This document shows, in pieces, positions 13,490-25,511 of a stretch of 64,000 nt of DNA. The notes under the pieces were generated by a model. The model was not told the DNA's origin. It saw only the letters and a list, made by a program, of their open reading frames with translations, and did not search any database. Position 1 is the first letter of the stretch. Every line of letters begins with the position of its first letter. The DNA is from Maniola hyperantus. Taxonomy: Eukaryota; Arthropoda; Insecta; Lepidoptera; Nymphalidae. A program made the position numbers and the translations under genes. The stretch is from the NCBI RefSeq assembly GCF_902806685.2, contig NC_048546.1:4774001-4838000 (forward strand), written 5' to 3'.

Positions 13490-13562
13490 ACTTCTAAACT
13501 AAAATGGCAGGTCTAAATGCCACTAATGCACCCTGCGGAAACGGATAGCACTAGATTAAGAC
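13490..13562. repeat. Half-copy of the GGGGCCGATTC MITE family
   Basis: TTCTAAACTAAAATGGCAGG followed by TCTAAATGCC and GGATAGCACTAGATTAAGAC matches the interior of 43605-43762. Confidence 0.5.
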
Positions 13563-13640
13563 CTGACACCTAAAGATGGTGCACGGCGTGTGTGTAAAGA
13601 TAGTGCCACAGTTCACGACAGTTGGGGAACTTCTAACATA

Positions 13641-13692
13641 ACGTCGAAGCTTCGACGTCACTGGCAGACGTCAAATGTGAATACATTTGACG
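13641..13692. repeat. Two adjoining perfect palindromes
   Basis: ACGTCGAAGCTTCGACGT (13641-13658) is an 18-bp palindrome. Close by, CGTCAAATGT (13669-13678) and ACATTTGACG (13683-13692) form a perfect hairpin with loop GAAT. Confidence 0.8.
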
Positions 13693-14164
13693 CAGGTAGT
13701 CCTAAGGTAGCCCTATTTTGATTTTACGTCACCATATCCCAATATTTGTCATATCGTCGATTCAGGATCAAAATGAGAGTTCCCTCAGTCTAGTTCACTC
13801 TGGTAGTGCGATATGGTATGTGTTCTTACAACACAATGTTCTTACAACAGAAAAACATAAATAACTTTATGCGTTGCGCGAATGCTACCATGCGTTGACA
13901 GTTGACACACTGGCCTTTCACCTGTAGGTAGGTACGTAACATGGGAACATCTCATTACTGTAACGGGAGCCGGGTGCCGTATTAACTCCCGTGTGTGCAT
14001 AATTGGATGCGAGAAGCCTTACTGCGGCACTTGCATCGCTACTCGCTAGTCTGCGATGTTCGCAAATCCTTTGTGCTCAACAAAGCGTTACAGAAACGCA
14101 CACATTTCCATCATACAAGTATGTACCAGTATGTAGTGCATATGTGTTTGTCCCATTTATTGGG

Positions 14165-14225
14165 TTTAAGGTATCATCATGATCATGATCAACCCATCAC
14201 CGGCATCACAGCTTTGTTTAACACA
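14165..14225 (-). mobile_element. SINE family B, tail fragment
   Basis: Contains ATCATCATGATCATGATCAA and CCCATCACCGGC, the complement of the family B 3' end. Confidence 0.5.
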
Positions 14226-14330
14226 GGGTTTAAGGCATGTTTAAGGCGAATTGACACAGTAGCTGTTTCGTATTAAGTTTCTTCTTCGAAATGTTAGGGT
14301 TACTTAGTACTTAATTAATCTAAATCCATA

Positions 14331-14422
14331 CTTGTCTGTCTCCTAGCTTTTCACGGCCCAACAGTTTAACCGATTATGATGAAATTTATTACAGAGTTAG
14401 CTTGCATCCCGGAAAATTCATC
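14331..14422 (+). mobile_element. Helitron-like fragment (middle part)
   Basis: Carries CTGTCTCCTAGCTTTTCACG and GAGTTAGCTTGCATCCCGG. Both ends are lost. Confidence 0.55.
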
Positions 14423-14753
14423 TTATAAGAAACGTAACTATTAAGGGCTATTACGCACTGCTTCCGTTCCGGATCCGTGAAAATATGTTCCGAAGTAGTC
14501 CTGGTATGATAGATTTGTATGGTAGCTCCGACTTCCGTCATCTGAGTTCTCTCCATCATCCGTGAGAATATCTTGGATGTGCCTCAGATTCAAATCGGAC
14601 GTATGACGTAGATTGTATATACCCACATTTATTCTAAATCTATTCTGTTAAAATAGTTTTAATTATAATTTTAAGTAATCTCTTTTGGCCTTCTGTTATA
14701 CCTAGATTTAAATTTAAATAATAATTATGTATTTACGCTGTTGATTACTTTCA

Positions 14754-14777
14754 AATAAACAAAAAAAAAAAAAAAAA
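14754..14777 (+). other. AATAAA followed by A17 tract
   Basis: AATAAA at 14754-14759 is followed by a run of 17 A at 14761-14777. This resembles the 3' end of a polyadenylated retroposed sequence on the plus strand, about 150 bp from a Kdm3 exon. I do not recognise the sequence upstream (14430-14750), and no short target-site repeat was evident. Confidence 0.4.
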
Positions 14778-14929
14778 GGTATGTCAAAGAAGTCCACTGA
14801 ACAGCTTGGATTTGGATCAGAGATCGGATTAGTGCGTATAAGCAATATTCGAGTTCGACTGATTTAATTCGAAGAAGATTGCGTAACCCCTCCAATAGTA
14901 AATTGAAAAAATTGATATAGTATTAGTAC

Positions 14930-15014
14930 CTCCATCGCCTAGTAGCCTCATCTGGACCAGCGACGGGTCTTCGCTGTGTTCCTCCAACACCGTGTCGTCA
15001 GTCACTGTGAGCTC
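14930..15014 (-). CDS. Kdm3: Kdm3 coding exon, 28 codons plus 1 nt
   Basis: This minus-strand exon has an acceptor at TTGACAG and a donor read as GAG|GTACTA, which is a weak site. It is 85 bp, entering in phase 0 and leaving in phase 1. It encodes ELTVTDDTVLEEHSEDPSLV followed by QMRLLGDG. KDM3 proteins have a matching segment ending in VDP.LI.V. The exon is too short to appear as an open frame on its own; it was found from its composition, its splice signals and the continuity with 20416-20637. The next exon must start in phase 1 somewhere below 14930. I could not find it in the remaining 14.9 kb, so the intron is very long or the next exon lies outside the window. Confidence 0.82.
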
Positions 15015-15106
15015 CTGTCAAAACAAACAATCAATAAGTCGAACATGTGCAACATAAATTAATTATTATCAACTGCCATGTCCAAGAATAATATTACTAG
15101 AATGAT

Positions 15107-15172
15107 GCCCGCGGTTCTTTAAATCCCTAGGGAACTCTTTGACTTTCCGGGAAAAACAGTAACCTGCGTACG
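15107..15172 (-). mobile_element. Helitron-like fragment
   Basis: Minus-strand remnant with GATGCCCGCG, AACTCTTTGACTTTCCGGG. Only the 3' third is left. Confidence 0.5.
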
Positions 15173-16328
15173 TCTTTTTGGAACTAACTAAATTGACAAT
15201 CAATCTTATACCTAGTACCTATTACAATATGAATTACAAAACTATCTATCAGTCTAGACATTTTCTATTAATCTATCTAGTATAGACACGTTACACGATT
15301 TATCTCACCAAGGCCATACAATAATTCCAGTTGATAAAGCGTTATAAAAATAAACATAGCATGATTAGACACGTAAGTAATGTCTGTACACTGTAACCGG
15401 TAACGTAAATGATAAAAATAATTTTAGCGTTTAAACGTCGTCGACTAAACACGTGAGTGTAGTCGGTTGTAAAATATGTATGATAAAAATAATAATGAAA
15501 GAAAAATAAAATATGTACTATATTTACAACATAATGTTCCAAATATCTGGTATAATAAGTACAAAGACATCAACAGTCTTTATAAACAACAAAGAAAACC
15601 TAACTTTACGTTAATGAAAAGGCAACTTAAGTAGGTGTTGCTTGTTTGTACGTAAACAAGTTCTGAATTCCTATTATAACTTTCTCACGCCCACACTCCG
15701 GCGAAATATAAATACAAAAACGTGCCTGGCTTGTGTTACTCGGCTATCTTGAAACTCGATTTATACATATAAAATATATAAATCACTACACATATTATAA
15801 ACGCGAAAGTGTGCTTGATTTACCGGTCCTTGCTAAATGTGATTCATTGTCAATTGAATTATTAAATTTTATTACAGGTTGCCTAAAATATGGAATTAAA
15901 AGTTGCCTTTATAAGAAAGAACTCGATTGCAACTAATTTAAATTCGATAAAACGATTTTTGTATTAATTAACAACATGTTTAACCAGTCTTGTTAATGCG
16001 GATGTTGATAAATATTAAAAATATAAGTAGAACAAGTTTATTGAAATCCTTTTATGATGAACTTTTAATTTTTTTTCCCATTCTTGAAGTCATTTTTAGT
16101 TTTTAGGATCCCGTACCTCAATATGAAAAAGGAATCCTTACAGGATCACTTTGTTGTCTGTCGTGTATGTCAAGAAAACCTAAAGGTACTTCCCATTGAC
16201 CTAGAATCATTAAATTTGGCAGGTAAGGTAGGTCTTATAGCACAAGTAAAGAGAAAAATCCGAAAATCGTGAATCTGTAGTTATATCATTAAAAAAAACA
16301 AGTTAGTGTTCATTAATTAATCCTACTA

Positions 16329-16536
16329 TCCTACTAATATTATAAATGTGAAAGTGTGGATGTTTGGATGTTTGTTACTCAATCGCGCAAAAACCGGCTT
16401 AACGGATTTGGATGAAATTTGGAATGGGGATAGATTATACCCTGGATTATGCTATTTTTATCACGGAAATCGAAGAGTTCCCACGGGATTTTGAAAAATG
16501 TAAATCCACGCGGACGAAGTCGCGGGCATCAGCTAG
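16329..16536 (+). mobile_element. Helitron-like element, complete
   Basis: Starts TCCTACTAATATTATAAATG after A and ends GCGGGCATCAGCTAG before T. Length 208 bp. Confidence 0.75.
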
Positions 16537-16616
16537 TAATTATTATTTTCAATTTTCATATGAAAGTGGGGTATCATATGAAAGGGCTTTACCTGTAGGT
16601 ACATTCTACATTCTGA

Positions 16617-16712
16617 AACAGATTTATCGCGCCAAATGTCGAAAAAATACGAGTGTAATACGGAACCCTCGATGCGCGAGGGTGACTCGCACTTGGCCGG
16701 TTTTTTGTTGTA
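16617..16712 (-). repeat. Interspersed repeat with GGCCAAGTGCGAGTC...GGGTTCCGTA
   Basis: Minus-oriented copy of an unclassified repeat also seen near 21712, 38313, 44229 and 50515. Landmarks are CCGGCCAAGTGCGAGTCACC and GGGTTCCGTATTACAC on the minus strand. Confidence 0.6.
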
Positions 16713-17391
16713 TATGCCTTCCTGTATTAAATTAAAAATTTATTAATCGACGGTGTGTATGATTGTTTCTGATACCTAATAAAATTATCGAGTTTTAATT
16801 GCACCAACTTTAAAATATAAAATTAGGTATTTTGGCTGGTAGGTAAGTACACTTAATAATAAATTGAAACTTTAAAAATATCCTAGTAGTAGTTTTTGTA
16901 CGGTAAATATGAAGCAAAAAAAACGAGAAAGTTATTAACAAGAATAATTCGAGTAAATAGAGGTCAGTATAACAATTCCCGTCGAAGGTAAGTAACAAAA
17001 CAATAATATTATTCTGTGGCACAAGGTTATCGATAAACATGTCTTCGAGCCAAAAGACCGAGTTGATCGCAAACTTGTTGGAAACAAAGCGGGAGCTTGA
17101 AGAAAGTTACTTTGGTAACCAAGTAAGGGGGAACGTGGAGGTTGCTCCAAACTTTGACGTCGCGGACGAACCAAGTTCGCTGCTCGCTAATTCGCAGTAT
17201 AAATTTGTTTAACGTCTCAACTTTTTAACTGTAATTACATGGCAAAGTTCAGGATGGATTGGAGTACTTCGTGATTCGGACAACTCTCAACTTTCCGTCA
17301 GTTTAATGGACAATTGATATCATCAGTATTTAGTACATAGTATAAAGTCAGTCTGGATCATAATATAAAGACAGCGTTTCTCGGAGAAAGA

Positions 17392-17605
17392 TCCTATTAC
17401 CCATATTATAAATGCGAAAGTGTCTTTGTTTGTTGGTTTGTTTGTTAGTTGGTTTATTGGTTTGTCTTTCAATCATGTCGCAGCGGAGTAACACGGATTG
17501 ACGTGATTTTTTGCATGGGTACAGTTAAATAAACTTTTATCCCAAAAAATCAAAGAGGTCCCACAGGATTTTTAAAAACGTAAATCCACGCGGACGAAAT
17601 ACTAA
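17392..17605 (+). mobile_element. Helitron-like element with lost 3' terminus
   Basis: Starts TCCTATTACCCATATTATAA and passes GATTGACGTGATTTTTTGC, but the terminal GTCGCGGGCATCAGCTAG is replaced by unrelated sequence. Confidence 0.6.
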
Positions 17606-18419
17606 TTTGGGCATTATCAAGCCTCAGTAAGCTAAACAGTTTTTGTGAATATTTATTACGAAATAACGAATATGTATATTATGTAAAATCTATGTCTGAT
17701 TTAATCTAACTGAATATTAATGGGAAATCATAATTCCAAATCCAAATAGGATTAGTTACACGAAACTACCTAAGTAGTTTATTGTATCGCAATCAAGCGT
17801 TAGATTATTAGTTTCAACAGTGGGACATCTAATGAAAATAAATTAGAATGCATTCGAATAGAATATCGTTTAAATTAATAGAGCAGGCAATTTCAAGATA
17901 ATAACAGCTTAATATATTACTTACTACAGATTTTGGCAACGGTACATTAGGTACTCGTATGTAACTCAGTTATTTTTAAAATTAGTAATATGAACTGATG
18001 GGACCAACTCATCCCTATTTGTTGCGAGTTTCAATATTGTACATACAAATAACTTTTGCTCGTCGACAAAGGAACCGATGAAAGAAAAACAATAAACTGT
18101 TTCAATAACGCAAAACAACAAAGTTTGTTGTGCGAAGTTAGACGTAGGGGTAAATCTGAACAGTGGATAGGAGGGAGGCTCCCACCTGAAGGGGAACAAA
18201 GTAAATTATAACGCTGTTATCGTGACCTTCATTCACATTGAGAAATGAACAAGTTTCAGTAAGGATTTGGTATGATAAGTAAGTATATACCTAATATTTA
18301 ACGTATGTACAAATTGCATAGGTAATTGGCGAAGCAAACTTCTAGAAAAAAGTTGCCAGCGATGACATTTTTAATGGATCCAAGGGGCCTCATAAAGCTG
18401 AGTCACTCAACGGGCGATG

Positions 18420-18790
18420 GAGTTTCTCTACGTGATCAAATCAGAAGTGAGGAGACCCGTAAGAGAACCAGAGTAATAGACATAGCTCAACGGGTTGCGA
18501 AGCTGAAGTGGCAATGGGCATCGCACAGAAAAATTGACAGACGTTGGGGTCCCAAGGCGCTAGAATGACGACTTCACACCGGAAACCGTAGCGTTGGAAG
18601 ACCCCTTACTAGGTGCAACGACGACATCAAACAAGACGCAGGGAGCAGCTGGATTCAGGCGGCGCAATACCGTGGCGTGTGGAAGTCCGTACAAGTTATT
18701 ATCTCAGAATACAGAATATTTGTTCTGTATTCTGAGGTTATTATATTATCCGCCCAGTGGCGGTCGTCTATCGGTTAGATGAATGATGAT
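18420..18790 (+). pseudogene. RTE-like LINE 3' end, decayed
   Basis: Encodes the common C-terminal stretch RKRTRVIDIAQRVAKLKWQW and DRRWGPKALE, then a frameshift, then GRPLTRCNDDIKQDAGSSW-like sequence, ending with the GATGATGATGATAG tail. The expected ACAAGAGACCTATGTCCAGC is broken by a small hairpin insertion at 18703-18736. This family ends in GATGATGATG tails and is usually classed as RTE-like in Lepidoptera. Confidence 0.75.
18695..18744. repeat. 34-bp hairpin flanked by 8-bp direct repeats
   Basis: Arms CTCAGAATACAGAA (18703-18716) and TTCTGTATTCTGAG (18723-18736) are perfect complements around TATTTG. GTTATTAT occurs directly on both sides (18695-18702 and 18737-18744). This looks like a tiny insertion with a target-site duplication inside an old LINE tail. 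Confidence 0.85.
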
Positions 18791-19774
18791 GATGATAGAA
18801 AAATATAGTGTTTTAATGACGACACTTATTACTTCTACACGAGTAAAACGAATCAACTTTACCTGTAATTTGTATAATCAACTGACACACTAAAATTTTG
18901 AATCATATTTTTTTTTACAACAACAAAATCCCACCAGCCATAAACATCCGTTACATTCAAGTGCCACGCCTATTTAATTAAACCGCGGACGACTACATTA
19001 CGACACAAAGCCTGGTTTTCATATTCATAAATAAATTCAATATAAATGAGTCGATTAAGTCAACACGAGATATTAATAAAAACACACAAGTGGAAAGCTG
19101 CATTCTTGTCCGTTTGTATACAGTTGTACTTGTTAACAACTTTCTTATGGCATTTTACAGATGGTATAAGTAGGTAGATGCCCTTATAAATCCCGCCTTC
19201 GTTACTGGATGCCGCCGCGTTCAATACACCAAACCAGTTTCGCCCAGAACTTCCCGCTTTGGCATTATCTTGTAGAATGTCCATACAGTTAGCCGAGCGT
19301 GCTTCGAGCCTTTAACGTCAGCCCTTTTCGCACAGCTTCCTTAATGATATCACTAGGAATTAATTGCAAATATTATCTTAATTATGTATCAGCTATCGAG
19401 ATTCATGTTACGTCGGGTTTAATTAGCGTTCGACCGTTCCTTTGGGAAATGATAAATTATGTAGACTCAGGATTATATTGAACACAAACCAGAAAGCGTG
19501 TACGTGAAACTTACTCTGTACTAATTCGACATTTTGAAGACCGTTTTGAAAAAAGCCTTACTCAAGACCACTTCCGCATAAACTGAACATATCAAGATTT
19601 ATTATTAGATTATTTACCGGTTCAATATATAAAAAACTTCTCCGGACTAACGCTTTGGCAACCGGCGTGGTCGCGCCATTTATAAAGGCTGTTTTACGCC
19701 AGAGTAAGAACATACGACAATGCAGCATGCTATAAATTAAAACTACATTGATGATGTGCATTAATTTGGAGTAT

Positions 19775-19890
19775 TGAATAAAATAGTATATATTTTTATT
19801 AAAGTAAACTTTTACAAGTGCTTTTGAATCATCAAATAGTTTAATTTACCACTGGTTCGGAATGAATATCCTACCGAGAAGAACCAGTAT
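19775..19890 (-). repeat. Unclassified interspersed repeat, copy 1
   Basis: Shares AAACTTTTACAAGTGCTTTT, ACCACTGGTTCGGAATG and CCTACCGAGAAGAACCAG with 45015-45240. I believe it is the 3' part of a LINE lying in minus orientation, but the class is uncertain. Confidence 0.5.
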
Positions 19891-20415
19891 TTCGGTACGT
19901 TAGACTATCGTACCGTAACGACGATTTTTGCAACATTTTAAATTATTGTACCACGCGGCCCTGTGGCATGTCGTCCACTAAGCGAAGCTATCGCACACTA
20001 CTCTTACGTAAACGAAGCTTCGTCAAAAAGATAATTCAATTTCCTTAAGCGGCCTAGCCGGAAATGTAACCAGATTTCTAGACCAGTTTCTGAGTTTCGT
20101 CTAAATAAAGTGATGTGAACGAAAATCAGAGATCTAGACAGTTTTTCAAAACGGGGTTATTTGGGACAAGATAAACGACATATTGTTAATACTTCAAGAT
20201 GAAGTCAACGCCAGTGCCACCCATTTATCGATTTTTTTACTCATGCAGGTAAAAGTTAACTGCGATCCCACCTATGGCACAGAATACCTACTAGCTACCT
20301 ATTTCTGTGGTTTTATTATTGTGTATTGGTTATGAGTAGTTGAGGAGTTACGAGGGAACCTATAAACAAAAACATGGACTGCTGAAATGGTAAAGATGAG
20401 TGGAGTCAAACTTAC

Positions 20416-20637
20416 ACCAGTATGCTCATTGACGCCAACAATGACAGCCGTGTACCACTGAGTAGCGCCAGCGACTCTGTACACTTGAGCTCGACACCCG
20501 CCCAGGACTGAGGGCGTGGTGGTGAGGATCCGCTGGCCGTCTTGTATGGTCCGCCATTCAGCTGCATCTGCGGTCAGCGCTGACAGGGTCGCTGGTTCCA
20601 CTCCGGCTTCTGACCCCGCTAGACACGGATCCCATTC
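20416..20637 (-). CDS. Kdm3: Kdm3 coding exon, 74 codons
   Basis: This minus-strand exon has an acceptor at TTTGCAG, a strong donor GTAAGT, 222 bp and phase 0 at both ends. The protein starts EWDPCLAGSEAG, passes a variable stretch, and then shows GCRAQVYRVAGATQWYTAVI and GVNEHTG. It corresponds to the KDM3 segment with the pattern V.VY......W....V. Local base composition is clearly more GC-rich than the flanking intron, as expected for coding sequence. A Met one codon upstream of the acceptor is intronic and is not a start site. The next exon (14930-15014) continues directly with ELTV. Confidence 0.88.
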
Positions 20638-21704
20638 CTGCAAACGAAAAATAATAATGATTACTTGAATAACTTTTTACATAAAGGATAAAAAGACGTC
20701 AAATTCTTTGTTTCATATTTTACAAGCTCGGGATTCCCTAAAATCACAAATTTTGTTTTTAGAAATTCTTCCCTTTTCATTCGGTTTTCTACAAATACCT
20801 AATGGTTCCTACCCGACATTATAATGAGACAGGTAGAAGGTTTCGCATAAAGGTTTAGAGGGTTAGCGGCATTGAAAAGCTATGCCGATTTATTCTCGTA
20901 TTTTTTTTAAAGAATATGGGCCATGTTTATCATGACTAATATCCTTTCCCCTCCAACCAACCTTAAAGCTTAGGTACGACAATAATGCAACGGGTGGGGT
21001 TTGAACCTTTTGAATTTCTGTCCGCTCCTTTAATCGTTGAGCTAATGAGGCTACTTTTTACTTTTTTTACCCTATTTAAATCTACTACTCAATATTGAAG
21101 TCTAAGTTTCCCTTACTTCAATAACTTATTACAAAAAGTGATAATATCTAATAAGAAACCTATAATAAATAGAAAATATCACAAGTAGGCAATAGGCATG
21201 CTATATTTTGACGCATCTCCGTTACCTAGCCACCAGTAGAAATCTAAACAACACTTGTTATTCAGATTTCGATACTACGAACATGACGAATGACGACAGC
21301 TACTTAAACAGTTACGGCTAATAAATTATTTATAGAATTAGATCATATTCATCATTCCTATATACCATTAATGGTAATTCATCTTTATTTATGGCTATAT
21401 GTACGCCATCTTAAATGTTTGTTCGCTAAAGTAGAGAAACAAGTATAACGAATACATACACGCGAAGATTTATCGGTTCTTGCAAACGTAACATTATTCA
21501 GTACAAGAATGCAATGCCCATAAATAGTGCAATTACACTAAATTGTTAGTTATGTACGGTATGACCTCGTGTGCACGTAAACATTATCATTACCGAGGTG
21601 TCCAACTTTACTACTTTTGTAAAGGACTTTCCTTGGAATTACTTTTCTTCATTCATTTTTTTTATGCCAACTTCTTTGGTGGTAACTTGTAACGCTCCAA
21701 TACT

Positions 21705-21925
21705 CGTAAAAACCGCTAAAGTGCGAGTGGGACGCAAACGAAGGGTTCCGTACCATCGTACTTTTTAATTTTTTAAAATTTGCATGGCGGTCAATTCGAA
21801 ATTACCTATCTTAGCCATTCGGCAATAGAAATACACACTCTGCGAAAATTTTAACTGCCTACCAATTACGGTTCATGAGATACAAATGACAGACAGACAG
21901 ACGAATAGACTGCGGAGGCTTAGTA
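21705..21925 (+). repeat. GGTTCCGTA-type interspersed repeat
   Basis: Contains AAACCGCTAAAGTGCGAGTG, GAAGGGTTCCGTACCATCGT, a CATGGCGGTCAATTCGAAAT block and a CAGACAGACAGACG stretch. It is the longest old copy in the window. Confidence 0.55.
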
Positions 21926-21968
21926 ATAACGTCCTGTTTGCAGTCGGCACCCTTCGTGAACGGAACTT

Positions 21969-22260
21969 TCATCATCATCATCATCAACCAATAGACGTCC
22001 ACAGCTGGACATAGGTCTCTTGTAGGGACTTCCACACGCCACGGTCTTGCGCCGCCTGGATCCAGCGGCTCCCTGCGACTCGTCTGATGTCGTCCTTCCA
22101 CCTAGTGGGGGTCTTCCAACACTGCCTCTTCCGGTGCGAGGTCGCCATTCTAGCACCTTGGGACCCCAACGTCTATCAGTTGTACGAACTATGTGCCCGG
22201 CCCATTGCCACTTCAGCTTAGCAACCCGTTGAGCTATGTCGGTTCTCCTACGGATCTCCT
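21969..22260 (-). pseudogene. RTE-like LINE 3' end, minus strand
   Basis: On the minus strand it encodes NIAQRV-type sequence, then VGRPPTRWKDD-like, RRVAGSRWIQAAQDRGVWKS and ETYVQLWTSIG with a stop at 21984-21986, followed by a GATGATGATGATGA tail. It is 5'-truncated with at least one frameshift. Plus-strand frames here are shadows. Confidence 0.75.
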
Positions 22261-22739
22261 TACGGAACGGAACGGAACTTTAAAAATGGAATAAATAAAT
22301 TCCTATTTTTAGATTTTGAAAATTGTATTTTACAAAGTTCTGAACTCAGTGCGTTGTTTTTCTTGTAGGTACAGCGATATTTTGGTCTTTTGAATTTTTT
22401 TCTACTAAGTAAGTATTTAGATTTTTCTTTGTTCTGCATCTCCTCAATAATACTGGAAGTTACCACAAATAGATTAGAAACAGGTTACAGGACGTTCCGG
22501 TTAAATCTGAATGGTTGGTAGCTTTGATCTTTGATATTATGACCCACATTATCATACACGTTACTTGCCTTGTATTTGCGATATTGAATCTAATGTTTAT
22601 TGTGGTTTTGCGGTAATAATTGCCTGTATATAGAAAGGTAATAAATAACGAGTTTTCCACTATTATTACATATGTACTTGCTGATCCGACGGGCTCCCTC
22701 GGGTGTTTGATACACCTATATATATACAAAGTATGTTAC

Positions 22740-22860
22740 TTTTAGATTAGATAAATTAATGGTGAAAGAATAATTAAAATCGATTCAGTAGTTTTAGAGT
22801 TTATCGATTAGGTACACAGAAACAAAACTTTCCATTATGTAATATTAATAGATTTTTACA
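22740..22860 (+). mobile_element. Helitron-like fragment, degenerate
   Basis: Contains AAAATCGATTCAGTAGTTTT and GTACACAGAAACAAAAC, typical of the interior of third-family elements. No termini. Confidence 0.35.
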
Positions 22861-24302
22861 AAATATCAATGATATTATGCGATTGAGTGATTTGAGAGTG
22901 AACTACAGATATGGACTAAAATTTTTTGGCGCTTTGAATGATTCGTAATTACAAATTAGAAAAGTACCTACTAGTAAATGCCCTTCGTTCATCGAAACCA
23001 ATAAATAAAGTAAATGAAAAGGCCTGGTAGAATTCCCTAAGTAAATTGCAAAACACTACTTTATTGTAGTACTTAGTTTGTTGGTAAAGATGAACACTAT
23101 AAACGTGAAAAGGCGCTGTATAAATGACGTTATGATCAAACACACAGCGAAGATTAAAACTATATGAGGTAGCTAGTAAAAGCCAGTTTCAAATGTAAGA
23201 CTTCCTTTATGACACCATACAAAGGAAGCAATAACCTAACCCCACGTAGGTAACGTCACAGAAGGTATTAAGAGGAGTATTACATAGTAGCGGTTGTATT
23301 TATGTCAATGTTACAGCACACGTCTACACCTGTGTGCATGTGTGTGCCAGACGTATCCGGTACGTTGACCTAGCACCGCTCTTCCCTGCCCTATATCTAG
23401 GGATACCAAATAGGAAATAATAGAAAATCTAAATATCTTGATAAACAAAATCTTGATGTCGAATAAACAATTGTAAATTAATGAACCTGTAAAATAGTTC
23501 TATTACAACTTAAGTTTTAACAAACTTATCTACCTTTATCAGTAAATACTAAAAAGTATTTAGTTCTGAATTGCCCCGTTCTGTTAAGCTCAATGAGAAT
23601 CAGGAAACATGTTAAACTAATTACTTACTTAATTATTTAAACATACATATTTTTTCACGTTCCGTATAATTCTTACCGATTACTTACAACAAAATTTCGT
23701 AATGAAACACATTGAAGTGATATTTTCCCCTATTACCTGGCAACCCTAAACCCTATGTCTAGCTTTGTGTTTATAGCAGCAGCACAGACTGTACCGTAGC
23801 TCTATTCCTATTAGATGTGGTTAGGCGACACGGAAATGATTTACGTAAAATCCAGATAGAAGCCGTAAAAAGCATTGTACTCGTAAATTATTCAACGTTT
23901 CTTTTCAAGATTTTTTTAAACACTATTTTGTGTTAAATGTACAAATTGTTTAGTTACCGATTCTTGCATGAAACATTGATGCATTTAATGCAAAGACACA
24001 CATTACTAAATCTTCATCAAAATAGTCGATAGGGAAAGCTACCTAGCTTGTAAATAAGATAAAAAAACGTTCCTAAAATGTAGAGCTATCCTAGCACATC
24101 GCTTTGTAATCCTTCCAATTAGTTGACACTTTTAAACTTTTGGAATATTCATAGTTAGCAGGAATATAAAATGAGTCTGTAAAAACCTAGGATAATAACA
24201 AAGGCAATGATGCATCGATCACAGTGGCAGATAAATAATACCTCGCCGTGCTGTCAGCAAATGAAGATGGATCAAGATATAAATAAATAAGCAGACTCCC
24301 TT

Positions 24303-24650
24303 GACGACCTCCCTGGCGCAGTGGTAAGCGTTGTTGTCTTATTAGTGGAAGGTCCCAGGTTCGATTCCCGGCGGGGCTTAGAATTTTATAATTTCTAAAT
24401 TTCTAGTCTGGTCTGGTGGAAGGCTTCGGCCGTGGCTAGTTATCACCCTACTGGCAAAGCCGTGCCGCCAAGCAATTTAGCGTTCCGGTACGATGCCGTG
24501 TAGTACCAAAAGGGTGTGGGTTTAATACGAAACTGCCACACCCCTTCCAGGTTAGCCCGCTTCCATCTTCTGCACTGCATCAGACTGCATCATCACTTAC
24601 CACCAGGTGAGATTACAGTCAAGGGCTAACTTGTATCTGGATAAAAAAGG
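24303..24650 (+). mobile_element. tRNA-derived SINE, family A, near full length
   Basis: The head has an A-box (TGGCGCAGTGGT, 24314-24325) and B-box (GGTTCGATTCC, 24358-24368) of RNA polymerase III type. The body has CTGGTGGAAGGCTTCGGCCG and GCGTTCCGGTACGATGCC, and the tail region has CACTTACCACCAGGTGAGAT. A second copy is at 43839-44143. It resembles SINEs reported from butterflies (Metulj-like), by memory only. Confidence 0.85.
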
Positions 24651-25511
24651 ACTGTACGGATGCTATCTGTGACTTGCGAGTGACATAATGATAATGGGCG
24701 AGATGTCTTCAGTAATTCAGTTACATATAAGGGATTGCGCTATTACATCATTTTGCTGGCACATTTTGCGAAGGTTTTTCGTCGTGTATAACTAGGACAG
24801 CTACATACATATTTCTGGGACAGAGTCTTCTCAGAGCAGGCTGTATTTGCAAGTTGTATCTTTCGTATAGTTTAATTTTAGTTATTGTGGAAACTAATAA
24901 TATCAATTAGAAATATTATTTTTGATAGCAAGTTATCTTGAAATATACTCAATTAAAGTGTAATTTACTATTGTAATTCTGGTATGGTATAATTTACCAA
25001 AAATACGCGACTTAAATACCATGAATTAGTTTTGACTACAATCATCGTGCGTGCATACAGAAAATAAAGAGAGTAGGTATAGGTAGGTATGTACAGTGGG
25101 TTTGAAGCTTTCTCTTTTTCGTGTCTGTCGTAAATCGACTTCCGATTATAAAGAGTTTGTCAACGTACAAAAAACCTAAATAAAAACAAAACGTTCTCGT
25201 GCCCTTAAGCACAATTTTTCACGGTCAAACCATTTTCACCGGGTAATCCGAAAGATTACGCCATCGTAATCGCTAGTTCGCCTGTATTTTGTGTAACAGA
25301 TACGGTCTGATGGGCACAGCTAGGGTTACCAGACATAGAACCTTCCTTTGTGATTATATGAGAATTCTTGACCACATTTCCGATTTTTTAGAAAAAAAAG
25401 CTGTAATTTCTCTTGCATTATGAACAAACAGAACAAATGAGTAACTAATAAGCTAAGCTGTTCCCTACTTTCATGGTTAACAATACAAATTACAATTATC
25501 TCTGTCTCATT

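Larger units (their letters stand above)
1..14929. other. Presumed Kdm3 intron sequence, no host exon recognised
   Basis: This is the stretch after the last recognised Kdm3 exon in transcription order. It holds the repeats listed separately and otherwise AT-rich DNA. I see nothing recognisable at 320-2040, 2350-3230, 3690-4290, 4600-6770, 6850-9140, 10905-11870 and 12725-13480. Open frames here (for example 7998-8483 plus and 795-1118 minus) have no recognisable similarity and intron-like composition, so I do not call them genes. A TATAAATAG string at about 1265-1273 on the plus strand could be a chance match. Confidence 0.5.
15015..20415 (-). other. Kdm3: Kdm3 intron, 5.4 kb
   Basis: The intron is bounded by GTAAGT at its 5' end and GACAG at its 3' end, reading on the minus strand. 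It contains three Helitron-like copies or fragments, one GGTTCCGTA-type repeat, a decayed RTE-like LINE tail with a small hairpin insert, and one copy of an unclassified repeat (19775-19890). I see nothing recognisable at 15180-16320, 17610-18410, 18800-19770 and 19895-20410. Confidence 0.75.

Noticed and set aside
24314..24368. Possible tRNA gene (A- and B-box)
   Set aside because: The boxes are followed by a SINE body repeated at 43839; no complete cloverleaf with paired acceptor stem is apparent.
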